Shown: positions 20,470 through 31,111 of the stretch, one piece after another
Numbering within the stretch: the first letter of the stretch is position 1
Layout of the letters: every line of letters begins with the position of its first letter
Assembly: GCA_023014365.1 (NCBI GenBank)
Contig: JAEBUN010000014.1
Span: forward strand, 434,001 to 498,000
Direction: 5' to 3'
Source of the DNA: Lepiota brunneoincarnata
Lineage: Eukaryota > Basidiomycota > Agaricomycetes > Agaricales > Agaricaceae
DNA length: 64,000 nt
Translations under genes and position numbers: made by a program
Notes under the pieces: generated by a model
Told to the model about the DNA's origin: nothing
Seen by the model: the letters and a program-made list of their open reading frames with translations, nothing else
The model's database searches: none

Positions 20470-21101
20470 TGGGCCCTGCTAGCAATTCTGTTTCCAAGGC
20501 ATCTGTCCACTTTGCTAAGTTGGATGGCAAAAACTACTATGCATGGTCAGACAATATGAAAGCCACACTCCAAGCATGCCAACTCCGGTTCCATGTTGAG
20601 GGACTGGAGGAATGTCTCCCAAAGCCACCTGCTGATCCTCCTACTGGTGATGAATCAAAGCCATTAACAACATACTCACCCATCTACAAGGAATGGTTGC
20701 AGGCAAAGAAGGATCATCTTACCTGGAAGAAGCTTGATGCTTCTGTGATGGGGTTGATAAGAGGTGCTATTGAGTTCAGCAAGCAAGAACACATTGGCAA
20801 AGTCCTGTTGTCCAAGGAGATGTGGGACAAACTTTGTACATTCTATGTGGACCAATGCTGCAATGTCAGCATTCATTACTCCTACCAAGAACTCTTTACT
20901 ATGAAGTGGGATAAACGTACCTCCATGACTGGGCATATTAGCACCTTCTTGAGCCATCACCGTCACATTGTTGAAGCTGGCAAGAGGCTCGAAGACACCA
21001 TTCTCATCCACAATATATGTACTCCTTTCCCTCCCTTCTTCTGGTGTCTGGGATGTTGTCAAACAATCCCTCCTCAGCCAAGGAAAGAGCCTTATCCTTG
21101 A
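20470..21101 (+). pseudogene. gag: Copia Gag (UBN2-type) fragment
   Basis: A frame around 20500-21000 encodes KLDGKNYYAWSDNMKATLQA, the typical start of copia Gag proteins, followed by a UBN2-like helical domain (KEMWDKLCTFYVD). It closes by frameshift near 21050. The zinc knuckle, protease and integrase that should follow are absent; reverse transcriptase sequence resumes at about 21285. Confidence 0.8.
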
Positions 21102-21506
21102 CAAGGTGAAGGCTGAGTTGATTATGACACACCATCGAATTGAACATAAGCATGCCAATGGCAATACCTTGAAGGCCAAGTCTGATCAGCTGGTCTTGGT
21201 TGCCAAGTCATGGCCAACCAGTTCTGGAAATTCAGGTAATAAGGATATGAGGAAAGCTACAATATACAGCCTATGTCAGTCCAGAAGACAATGGAAGAAG
21301 AAACTACATGAAGTCCTCACTGGACTTGGCTTCACGTGTGCCTTTGCCAATGATTGTTTGTATTTCAGCAAGGAGGACAGCAAGATTATACTCATTGTCC
21401 TTGTTTATGTTGATGATATGGCTATCACAGGTCCTGGAGGATGCAAGATCATGTCCTCCAAGTTGGCTTTAGGTGGAGAGTTCGACATTACTGATCTCGG
21501 GGAGCT

Positions 21507-22027
21507 TGTTAGGGCAACCTGGGGGCCCAGGCAACTCAGGGGAACTGAGGGGAGCAGAGGTGAACCTGCAGGGGAATCCTAAGTGTCATTGACCAGGTAT
21601 GTACATGTGGGGGGCTTACCTGCAGGGGAATCCTAAGAGAATAGGATGAAGAGACTCCTGCAGGCGAAAACTGTGTATATACATGACTTATATAAGCAAT
21701 ATTAATGAATAGGGGGGTGAAGCGAACTGTCCCAACACTGCTAATGTAGGAATAAGGAAGGATGAAAGGAGGGAGTGAATATGGTGACAAGGGAGTGTCA
21801 GGTAATAGGAGAATATAGGAGAGGTGTCAGGGGGAGTCTGGAGGGGGATAGGGAGGGCTTGTGAGGACCTTCATGGGGTGCTTGGGTTGTTCTGGGTATC
21901 CTGGGGCTTCTGGCGTTTGAAGGGAGGAAGGTATAGTGTGCTGGAGGGTAAGGGGATGCTTTGAGGGGTTTTGGGGGTGTGGGACATGTTAGGAGTGTCT
22001 TTGAGGCCTCTGAGGTGTCCCCTTACA
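21507..22027 (+). mobile_element. Solo LTR, family 1 (521 bp), inside copia
   Basis: It starts TGTTAGGGCAACCTGG and ends CCCCTTACA like the copy at 3498-3959, and is flanked by the duplication GAGCT (21502-21506 and 22028-22032). It interrupts the copia reverse transcriptase just after the GEL motif. Confidence 0.92.
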
Positions 22028-22405
22028 GAGCTCAAGTACATGCTTTGGATTGCCATTGTACAAGATCGTGCAAATCGCCTCATATATCTCAACCAAATGG
22101 CCTACATCTGCCAAATGCTTGTCTGGTTTGGCATGCAGGATGCAAACCTGGTTTCCACTCCCCATCCTGTTAAACACAATCTCACCCAGTCTCATTCCCC
22201 TAGCACCACTGACAAAAAACATGCCTATGTTGAACATGCAGGTGATATCCATTACCTGTCCCTCACTGGCTTGCTCCTCTTTGCCACACAGATGTGACCT
22301 GACATCCAGTTTGCTGTCAGCCTCATTGCCCAATTTGGTGGTAACCCAGGCATTGCTTATTTAGAGGCTGCGAAGCACATTCTCCATTTCCTCAAGGGTA
22401 CAGCT

Positions 22406-23106
22406 TGTTATGAATAGTCTGGATCAAGAGGAACAGGAACAACTATTCAACTTTACAAGATGGGTACAGGAGACCACAGACCAGTTACGAGCACAGGAGT
22501 ATGAAGACAAAGAAGGGGAATATTATAACACCATGCAGGACCTGGCAAGAGAAGCGGGAATGGAGATAACTCTGGAGGATATTCTGGAATACCCCAAGGA
22601 TGAAGAGGACAGCCATGGATCAACCAATCCAACCTCTGATGTAGATGGAAGTACCGAGAGAGTGGAGAGCAAGAATGGAGGAGACTACATGGAGATAGAA
22701 TCAGGAGAAGGAGATTATGAGTCAGAGGAAAGCGATGGAACATTGCACAGCAGTAAGAACGAGGACACTGACTCATTGTAATATAAATAACAATAGGATG
22801 CCATCAGCTAGGATGCGCATCATGGTCAAGACTGTGGATGACAGTAGAACAGCCCAACTACCTATAATGGGTATATAGTGTCTCATAGGTATATAAGGCC
22901 TGTACAAGTAGAGATTAAAGCCCTAAGCTTTAATCTTGTTAACAGCAGTCGTTAACCCTCTCTGCCTTAACTTGGCATGTTCCCTTGTTATCTCATTGAG
23001 CGCAATCCACTAAGCTCTGCAAGGCCAACCATCTTGGACACCTTGTAGAGTGATTGAAGGCTGTCTCCAGTTATCCTCAGATACAGAAGGAGCATGGATC
23101 ATAACA
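22406..23106 (+). mobile_element. Solo LTR, family 2 (701 bp), inside copia
   Basis: The ends form a perfect 8-bp inverted repeat, TGTTATGA and TCATAACA, and the flanks carry the duplication CAGCT (22401-22405 and 23107-23111). A 123-codon open frame begins at the ATG in the left terminus itself (22410) and encodes a very acidic protein. A TATA-like region (about 22890) and pyrimidine-rich 3' part fit an LTR. The copia RNase H is restored when it is removed. Confidence 0.9.
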
Positions 23107-24348
23107 CAGCTGATTACAGTCTGGCCTTGGGAAGATGTGGGCAGGATGCTTTTGACTTGGTCAGTTGGACAGATTCCAATTGGGCTCAGGATTCTGATGA
23201 CCAAAGGTCCATTGGAGGCTTTGTTTTTGAAGTTGCTGGTAGCTCTATTTTGTATTTCATGGTCTTCGAAGAAACAACCCACAGTTGCCACCTCATCCGT
23301 TGAGGCTGAGTACATTGCAGCTGCCAATGCCACCAAGGAGGCAATCTGGCTTCGCACATTGCTCAAGGAGTTGGATTTCCCACAAACAGTTGCTACCATC
23401 ATCCATGCAGACAACCAGGGGTGTAATGCACTTTCCACCAATCCAGTTGCCTATTCTTGTGCCAAGCATATCGACATACATCACCATTTTATTTGCAAAC
23501 ATGTAGAGACCAAGGAGATCGAGTTACACTATGTGTCTATGGCCAATATGCTTGCAGATATTTTTACTAAAGCTCTCCCACAGGAGGCCTTTGCCAAGTT
23601 CCACACTCACCTCAGTGTGTTGCCTCCTTACTGACATCTCACTGAGTGGGAGTGTCAAAGTACCGAGCCATCCAGCTTGATGTCCCTTATTGTTTTCTTG
23701 GCTATTTCATATTGCCCATAGTCACCGTAGGTACTCCATTATAGACTCTTTTATATTCCTGCTAGCAACGACAATCGAGTTACATTACTTAGTAAATAAT
23801 TGTACACATTCTCATTCGTATTTAGGTAGTGGTCCAAGCACCTGTGGATGCCAGTTTTTCTATACTGGGTCCCAGGTGCATACATACCTCAATGTATCCT
23901 CACACGTGCTTACAGTTTTTCTATACTGGGTCCCAGTGGTCCCAAATTTATATATTGTGTCTCGAGCTATACGTCTGCACAAATACCCAATCATCAGCTT
24001 GGCAGATCATAGGACCCTCCCATAGAGTGTGGGCCTCTCCTGGACAGCCTGATACCATCCCCCTTTATGCATACTTCAATCCGATAACCACAGATTGGGT
24101 GTATCTGCTCTCCCAAAATGGGATCGCTCCACCCCCTCCAAGTGGCTTTGGGCCCAGAACAGTCCTAAATTATGTGTACCCCATGCAGATTTGTGGCAGT
24201 GTCCCCCTTTATGGAGCATCTGGGCTGGGGGACCATTGGTACACCACAAACCTGCAAGTACATAACAAATTAGTTAACAACCTCGGATGGAGTGATGTTG
24301 GAATTGTGGCATATGTATTACCCGTGGATGGTATGCTTCCTTCTTTCT

Positions 24349-25244
24349 AAACAGTTAGCTGTTGCTGAGGTTGCTTTACCAGACTGCTCCTGTGAATATC
24401 CCGGTCTGAAGCCATATCCTGCCTTCGATTCTTATGATTCCTCGTGTTATGCAAGATTTGAAGTTTCCCTGTGTTGTAGAAAGGAGATATTCCAATTTCC
24501 GAAAGACATTTATTAGAAGGTGTTTCTCTATACATTGATTGATGAGAGGATATTCCTGCAAGATAACGAGACAAAGCGAGCTCTGATGCTTCGTTGTATG
24601 CACCTGGAAAGGAATAAATAATGAGGTTGGAGGGACTGTGATAAGTGAAAGCAGATTGATGGGTCAACATGATCGCAGATTAGATGCAGATGAGATCGTC
24701 ACCAGTGTCCTCTCGCTGAGATAGGGATACATCCAATTGGTTGCTCACCAGTCATATCCTTGCTACTTCTAAGTTTAGTTGGCATGCAATGCATGTGAGT
24801 ATGGGTCATGCGCGTCTCCCGTATTCTTGTCACTTCAAACAAAGGACAAGAGAAAAAAACGATAAAATCGTTCAACGTGGGTGTTAAACAATTCATTCAC
24901 ATTTGTTTCTCATAACTTATGGCAAAGCAAGATGCGGCCCCTTGTGTCGGTAACTTTTTAGTGAGGAGTACTACGAACCAAATATACGAGGAGCACAAGG
25001 TGCCTGTTGGGTTCACTTCATGTCTTTCCTTTGGATAGTGAGCTGCAAATCGGGCCAGCAGTGCCAGTAACTTATGGCTCAACAGAACGTTCGTGTGATC
25101 ATTGGGCGGACTTAAAATGCCACCTTCCACGGGTCCATTTCACCCTGATAAGCATCACGCCAGCCAAAGAACCTAGCTGGTATGCTAGAAAAGGCTCCTA
25201 TTCTGGATTGAAGACATATGAATGTTGTCATAAGCTACAATGAG
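24349..25244. other. No recognised feature
   Basis: About 900 bp with only short, overlapping frames on both strands. I see no repeat, RNA gene or conserved coding motif. It separates the DUF5648 remnant from the 3' end of the membrane-protein gene on the minus strand. Confidence 0.4.
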
Positions 25245-26765
25245 CTACTTCCAATACGCCTCCAATATATGTTCAAGATCAAAGGGTTCACCAGGATGTA
25301 CACTCATCAATCCTATCAATGCCCCATAGCACAGAACCACACCAACACAGAGACCTAGAACAACAAATCCTACCACACGGCTCCCAAATAACCCTAATAT
25401 CTTGATCTGTGCACCCCCGGCAACTGTCATGACCTGATAAGTCACATTTGACTGCTCCAGTTGATCCACATAAAATCCGTCTGTGTATGCCTTGCTCGCA
25501 GAGAGGACAAAACTATTCATATTGCTGCTGACCGTATTTAAATCGTGCACTGACACTCCTCGAGGAAATGCGCTCCACTCCATGGACATATTTGTGAGGA
25601 AGAGTTGAGCGCTTGTTCCCCCTACCCATTGACCAACGCTATAGTTGTTTGTTTCCATTGAGTATGACAATGCTGAGGTGAAGATAGAGTTGGCTGCGTA
25701 AACAGGTATATTTCCAATGGGCGGGAGACCAGATTGAACAATGCGGAGGGTCTTTGTGCTGCCTTCAAGCTGCGTATGACCTCCAGATAGTTCCATGCTG
25801 GGATCACAAAGGAGGATCGTGGATAGTGGTGGGCTCCAGTGAGATGTACCAGAGGAGGCATTAATGGCAAAACCAGAGGGATGCAGTAATGTAGGAATGT
25901 GGTGGAGGTTGACGGCAGGTCGTTGGTCCTCGTCCTTCAGGACCGGGAACGAGCTGTTTGTGCCTATGAAAAGAAATGCCAACTTGGCATCCGGTTGGAT
26001 ATCTTGAAACCGATATAGTGCCACTATTCCTATGTGATTGTTAGTCAAACCAACGTGGGTCCCAATGGTTAACCTACCTCCAACATAATGAAAAGTTGGC
26101 ATGAGTATGCTCCAAACCATCCACTCCTGTTCATCAACAACCCAGATGGTATCTTCTGCATGGGCCTTCATGTCTGGAACTCTCCATGAACATGTAAAAT
26201 TATAATGAACGATGTTGGTTGGGTACTCTATATCCCCCGTTTCATCCCTTGTGGGCTGGTAACTGGGCCACCCTACCAGTTTGGAAGGCTCAACAGAATA
26301 ACCATAGATCGCGCCTTTGTCCTGTTCCAAGTATACTATGAGATTGGAGCAGGTAGTATGAACACTCCAGTTGTTCACATTTTCATAGGCGTCAGAGAAG
26401 TTGACACTTCGCAAATCTGCTACATCCAACGAAACATTGGTAGATTGTGTTAGGCCTGACATCGATAGGGCCCCAGGTGCAACTAGATTTAGTGCTGCCA
26501 ACAAGACTGAAGTGATGAACGCAATACGGAAGGTTGTACTGGGTCTCCTTGTGAGGAAATATCGACTCTTGTCATCGCTGCTGGAAGTCAACCATGACAC
26601 ACAGTCAGTGGCACCAGACTCCAGAAAGCCCGTTTTGTCCTTCTGGAGAGACCATTCGGTGCTGAAGGCAAAGGTTACAGCTTCCGAAGCCAGGTAAACG
26701 GCAGAAGCCTGCCAGATGATGAACAATACAGTGAAGCCTCCCATGACCTCTCTAGATGACAACAA
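25245..26765 (-). CDS. Multi-pass membrane protein with large extracellular domain (paralogue 1)
   Basis: A single long exon of 506 codons. Hydrophobic segments lie near residues 9-32 (FTVLFIIWQASAVYLASEAV) and 79-100 (RIAFITSVLLAALNL). A large Ser/Thr/Asn-rich domain of about 350 residues with many N-glycosylation sequons (NVS, NFS, NWS, NFT, NSS, NYS, NMS, NVT) follows. A final membrane segment (VVGFVVLGLCVGVVL) and a short tail (HPGEPFDLEHI) complete it. An upstream hydrophobic stretch on the same strand (about 26790-26860, LVCRLAGFVILEIAFLVLVF), ahead of a CATCTAG acceptor, suggests an additional first exon starting near 26874. This architecture is common among uncharacterised basidiomycete membrane proteins; the function is unknown. 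Confidence 0.7.
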   Translation of the reverse strand: MLSSREVMGGFTVLFIIWQASAVYLASEAVTFAFSTEWSLQKDKTGFLESGATDCVSWLTSSSDDKSRYFLTRRPSTTFRIAFITSVLLAALNLVAPGALSMSGLTQSTNVSLDVADLRSVNFSDAYENVNNWSVHTTCSNLIVYLEQDKGAIYGYSVEPSKLVGWPSYQPTRDETGDIEYPTNIVHYNFTCSWRVPDMKAHAEDTIWVVDEQEWMVWSILMPTFHYVGGRLTIGTHVGLTNNHIGIVALYRFQDIQPDAKLAFLFIGTNSSFPVLKDEDQRPAVNLHHIPTLLHPSGFAINASSGTSHWSPPLSTILLCDPSMELSGGHTQLEGSTKTLRIVQSGLPPIGNIPVYAANSIFTSALSYSMETNNYSVGQWVGGTSAQLFLTNMSMEWSAFPRGVSVHDLNTVSSNMNSFVLSASKAYTDGFYVDQLEQSNVTYQVMTVAGGAQIKILGLFGSRVVGFVVLGLCVGVVLCYGALIGLMSVHPGEPFDLEHILEAYWK

Positions 26766-28279
26766 GAGGTGGATTGCAATTGGTCAAGAAGAGCAGGTGA
26801 AAACGAGGACAAGAAATGCGATCTCTAAGATCACAAATCCGGCTAGGCGGCAGACCAGGTACAGGGGGCATGGTTTACTATTAGTACTGGTATCGTTCCT
26901 GCCATCCAGTCTGGGTTGAACTGTAAGTTTCTGAAAGAAGCTGGGAATGTTCGAGAAAAACCAACTTGGGTTCCCTCCCCCAATGTTGAAGTACCGTCTT
27001 CAACTTGAACGGTGGAATGCGCCACGAGCACAAAGCAAAGTGGTTTGTGATTAATGCCAAGGCAACGGTGCCGACCAAAGTAATTGTTGTCCTGAGCAGA
27101 GGTTTGCTGGCTACAAGTTCCAGTTGACCAACTTTGGTGGTAGCCTGAACTGTTCGGAGGTAGACCGAGCTCAATATGTCTGTATCTGTGTCCTGGAAAT
27201 TTGAGGAGAAAGCTTTGGCACTGGAATTCATGAAGCGATTGAGGTTATGCTGGATATCCTGAATGGAGAGGACTCCAAGGTCAAAAGGCGCCAATGATGT
27301 GGTAAAGTTTAGTGACGAATCGTTGAGAAAGACCTGAGCAGCTAAGATCCCTAAATCCACACCTTCGGTCATTGCGTCGTTATCCAGAGTGCTCAACAGA
27401 GCAAGTCCAAGGACAACGTTTGCAGCGCTGGGGGAAATATTTCCTACTCAGGTCGACAAGCTCAATGATCTATGAGCTGTAGGTTGTGACGTTGAGAGAA
27501 TGGTGACGCTGTTGTTTGCTTTTGAAACCAATGTCTGTCCATCCAAAATACAAGCCGTTGGGTCGCACAGGAGGAATGTGGCAAGCAGAGGTTTAAAGAA
27601 TCCGTTGTGACTCCCCATGTCAATCATGTGAAATCCAGAAGGACTGTACAAGGTTGGGAGGTGATCAAGATTGAGCCTTCTCATGTTTGGAGAACTTTTA
27701 AACAAGCTATTTGATCCGATGAACAGGTACCCGGATAATCCTGTCTGTACATCAGTTGTTGGGAATATATCCAGGAACTCATCCAGTACGAATCCCTGGT
27801 CGGTAGAAAAGCGGTACATGGGCTTTACTCCTATTTGCGGCAGTTAGGTTGATTTCTACATGGATTACCGCAACGACCCGAACTCACCGCCAATAGGTAA
27901 CGTAAAGGTCAATGGTGGATTGTAAAGATACCAAGCGAAGCCACCTGCGTACCAGGTTGTATTCCAAGAGGACATATTAAATGAAGGTGCCTCCCACCAG
28001 CACTTCATGTCATACTTCAACACGTCTGTGTCGTATTCCAAATCACCTTCATAGGTAACACTCATATCTGGCCATCCCACAATCGTTCCTACTTGTGTTG
28101 CAAGGCCGAAAGAGGACTTTTGCATCAGTTCAAGTTCAGCAGCCATCCACCCATGCGAAATGAGGTTCTTCAGGTTTGAATGTGGACCTCCCCCAACAGC
28201 ACCGAAGTTTGTAATCTTAATTGTCATGGGAATGAAGGGAGAGATACTGCCAACATGAATAACTCCGGGTGCGATAGAT

Positions 28280-28617
28280 TGTTAAATAAAGTGACAGATC
28301 ACTTATTAGTTAGTAACGAATTATGATATATAAGTAATTAGTTGTTATGTACACCCATCCCTTGGGGATGTCAATTAGTGGACACCGAGTTTCACACCTC
28401 GTGTCCATTTTGACAGGATGGGACCTTAGACTAGCCAAATCCTATTATGTGAAGGGGAGTTACATACAAAGAACCTTTACACTTGACCAAATCAGTGGGC
28501 TTATCAAATCACACTATTATTAACAACGTGTGAATACATCAGTGATTGTTGATCAACTCGAGCTAGTGACTAGTGATCAGTGTGTCACTGATACTATTGA
28601 CTCTACTCAGTTCAACA
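28280..28617 (+). mobile_element. Solo LTR, family 3 (338 bp)
   Basis: It starts TGTTAAATAAAG and ends CAGTTCAACA, flanked by the duplication TAGAT (28275-28279 and 28618-28622). The same sequence in reverse orientation and of the same length occurs at 30774-31111. Confidence 0.93.
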
Positions 28618-29041
28618 TAGATTGCAGGGTAATTAGACCCCACCAGGCGAGGAACAAGATATGGTATGGGATGCTGGCATCATCTGTCAAGAAATATTGG
28701 ATTTGATCAAAAAAGCCCGATGCAATTGTTGAAACGATATCTGTGTGGCCTGGGATCAAGCGCTTGGTCATGCTGAATCTGTTATACCACTCGCTGCTAA
28801 AGTCATGCAATACATGACCTTTGGTGCTCATGACTGCAACCATGTGCCATAGGATGAATATAACTGTGAAGAATAAGCGTGATTGAGTCTCTGAGAATGC
28901 TTGAATACACTGGCATTGGCATAGCCAAACAAGAGGCTGCCAGTGCAATGAAGGCACATTCCAGGGCAAGGAACAGGATAACGCAGGGCGAGAAGCCTTT
29001 GACGAGGTGCATGATTGTCCGGAGCCTGATGAGAATGTTGT

Positions 29042-29061
29042 CGGGTTGTTGTTGTTGTTGT
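29042..29061 (+). repeat. GTT trinucleotide repeat
   Basis: A short run of GTT units within the N-terminal coding part of membrane paralogue 2; the reading frame of the pseudogene changes here, consistent with slippage. Confidence 0.8.
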
Positions 29062-29100
29062 TAGCGCCATAGCTTCCGAGGTCCATGCATGCGACCGGGT

Positions 29101-30773
29101 GCAGCAGACCCCTTTAAACGTGCCAGAGATTTGGTGTGCTGCTATTAAGACCAAATATTCCAAGTTTGCAATTGGCATGCAGTGCTCGATTTTAACCATT
29201 TGAGGAATATGTCAAGGAATCTACTGCAGACCTGGGCATTTGATGATCATTTGACCACAATCAGCATGGAAGGGAGTCGCAAACAGGCACGACATGATGT
29301 ATGCATGATGGTAGAAGCTGTTAGCTCTACAATAATGGACATGTACTCTTCACACCCATCCCATCCATGTTGTACCTCCCTGATTTTATGTTATTCAGTA
29401 TTCCACCCATCCTTACCTCCTGGGCTTAATATCATACCTCCAGTAAATTGCAATGCCAGAAGGTGTCCTCAGCATGATCTGTGCACCCTTACTTCTCATA
29501 ATGCTCCATGACGTGCGAATATGATTATATCTGTTGCAGTCATGGCTCAGACGCTTTCAAGAAGCCATCTATACAGCATCAAAGGCTTGGATGTTGGCAG
29601 TTGACCTTTCCATGGTAACTAATTGATTACTATTGCCTGAGGAAGCAGGAATGTAGTGCTGTATCCATCTGCCACCTCTGCAATATCACCCCATTCATCC
29701 AATAGGCGAGACTCTGGGGTGGGCATAGCCTCATTGCCTTGCGAGGGACTGTTTCTTGCACAAGAACAGAAGTGAGGCACAGTCACATCATCAGCTTCAT
29801 ATGCACCTCTACCCTCACCCGCCAGTCCTCGGTTTTGTGTATATACCATGAAATAGCCAGCATCCTGTCCAAAATCCACACAGATATACCCAGTTCCTTT
29901 TCTTCCTTCCCTCCTCTCTTTCTACTGGTATCAGCACAGGTGGAATCAAAAAGCTGCATGGTTCTGGATGATTTGACTATGCTTCTTCCTGCACCTTACC
30001 ACCCAGAGTCAACGAGGCTTTCCTCAAGCCATGTCTCCCAGCTTATACACTATTGAGTTTCATTACTCTACCACACTTACAACAATCTAGGGTTTAATAC
30101 TCTATGTTACCTGGACCCCTCACAGCCCAAGACTGGATTTCTCACAGTACTATATATGTACACAATGTGTGAACATGATTATAGTTACTACTAGTCTTTC
30201 CATCAACTAGAGTCTTGGGGAGTCCTCTATACTTCATCCAACACTCAGGCACAAACAACCAATCACTGTAATCAAGACCTGTGACATCTGATCGCCAGGA
30301 CAATAGGTACATTGACAGGAATGATTTATGCTCATATCCCTGCAAACTGTCAATGCAACCCATCTGTGTGATATCCCAGATGATGTGAACAAATCTGAGG
30401 AATGACAAATGATAAATGAGGGGTGTCCATCACAACTGAAGCTGGGGGAGGTAAAGTCAGGCTCTTAATCGGATGTAATTGGCATGTCCAAGTGAGGATG
30501 GGATAAGCAGATGGCAATTTGAAGGGCAATCGGTAGGAAGCACATTAAAAATGATTTGAACCACCGAGGATGGTCGAGCCATGAGGAGTTCAATGTGAAA
30601 ACCTGCAAAAGAATCCAACGTGGAGAGTGTGCTTTGAAAAGCCAAATCAAATCTCGGGTCAGATGCTTGCCAGATTTCCCCCACCATCGAAATGCTCACC
30701 CTCCTCCTTCTCCACCCCATGTCAGCACTCACCATATCTCCGGAGCTCCTGCTGAGGCTGAGAATAATGAGCG
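29101..30773. other. No confident gene; possible minus-strand exons
   Basis: Two minus-strand frames have protein-like composition: 30142-30408 (LSFLRFVHIIWDITQMG, GLDYSDWLFVPECWMKYRG) and the stretch 30457-30773 just left of the solo LTR, where short frames could be joined by introns. I cannot assign either to a family or connect them into a gene. The rest looks like ordinary intergenic sequence. Confidence 0.3.
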
Positions 30774-31111
30774 TGTTGAACTGAGTAGAGTCAATAGTAT
30801 CAGTGACACACTGATCACTAGTCACTAGCTTGAGTTGATCGACAATCACTGATGTATTCACATGTTGTTAATAATAGTGTGATTTGATAAGCCCACTGAT
30901 TTGGTCAAGTGTAAAGGTTCTTTGTATGTAACTCCCCTTCACATAATAGGATTTGGCTAGTCTAAGGTCCCATCCTGTCAAAATGGACACGAGGCGTGAA
31001 ACTTGGTGTCCACTAATTGACATCCCCAAGGGATGGGTGTACATAACAACTAATTACTTATATATCATAATTCATTACTAACTAATAAGTGATCTGTCAC
31101 TTTATTTAACA
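30774..31111 (-). mobile_element. Solo LTR, family 3, inverted copy (338 bp)
   Basis: Reverse complement of the LTR at 28280-28617 with very few differences. It has its own duplication GAGCG (30769-30773 and 31112-31116), which shows it is an independent insertion rather than the other terminal repeat of a DNA transposon. Confidence 0.93.

Larger units (their letters stand above)
21285..23633 (+). pseudogene. pol: Copia reverse transcriptase and RNase H remnants
   Basis: Reverse transcriptase resumes with RRQWKKKLHEVL and the catalytic box VLVYVDDMAITGPG (about 21396-21437). It is split at GEL|KYML by the solo LTR at 21507-22027 and again in the RNase H start at LKGTA|DYSL by the solo LTR at 22406-23106. 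RNase H continues with WTDSNWAQD, then after a frameshift SSKKQPTVATSSVEAEY, NPVAYSCAKHIDI and MLADIFTKALP, ending at the TGA at 23631-23633. Both insertions are cleanly removable, so the copia pol was present before they arrived. Confidence 0.85.
20121..23996 (+). mobile_element. Ty1/copia element, internally deleted, with nested insertions
   Basis: LTRs of 344 bp each (20121-20464 and 23653-23996) start TGTCAAAGTA and end AATCATCA. The 5-bp duplication GCTTG lies at 20116-20120 and 23997-24001. After the 5' LTR, GGTTATGGGCCC matches the half-molecule initiator-tRNA primer site of copia elements except for one base. GAGTGGGAG before the 3' LTR is the polypurine tract. The LTRs differ at roughly two dozen sites, mostly transitions, so the insertion is old. 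Protease and integrase are deleted, and two foreign solo LTRs interrupt the rest. Confidence 0.93.
19833..24348 (+). pseudogene. Secreted DUF5648-type gene split by a copia element (copy 2)
   Basis: The ATG at 19833 starts a classical signal peptide (MKNIFFTLLVTVLLSHILA). After an intron, an exon encodes CGDPLVTTTYYKAFQSAGF and continues to TDACGDA, where the copia element enters (20121). Removing the element and one copy of its 5-bp duplication rejoins the codons for DAWQIIGPS at 24002 with no loss of frame. The downstream part contains the repeated fold signature of DUF5648 proteins (IPLYAYFNP, VPLYGASGLGDHWYTT). The exon stays open to a donor-like GTATGC at 24329 or a stop at 24348. The intron donor has decayed to GTGCAT, so the gene may already have been failing before the insertion. 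Confidence 0.7.
26881..29100 (-). pseudogene. Membrane-protein paralogue 2, broken by a solo LTR and a stop codon
   Basis: Segments homologous to paralogue 1 lie head to tail with it: membrane part (about 28620-29010, ILWHMVAVMSTKGHVLHDFS), extracellular domain (27865-28270 and 27451-27830, joined by an intron whose donor GTGAGT is at about 27890), and C-terminal part (26881-27447). A solo LTR at 28280-28617 separates the first two; excising it with one TAGAT rejoins LQSIAPGV in frame. A TGA at 27448-27450 interrupts the domain, and the N-terminus changes frame at an AAC repeat near 29045. The gene is therefore a pseudogene adjoining an apparently intact duplicate. Confidence 0.7.

Noticed and set aside
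28280..31111. The inverted 338-bp repeats as terminal repeats of one DNA transposon
   Set aside because: Each copy has its own different 5-bp target duplication and TG...CA ends, so they are independent solo LTRs.
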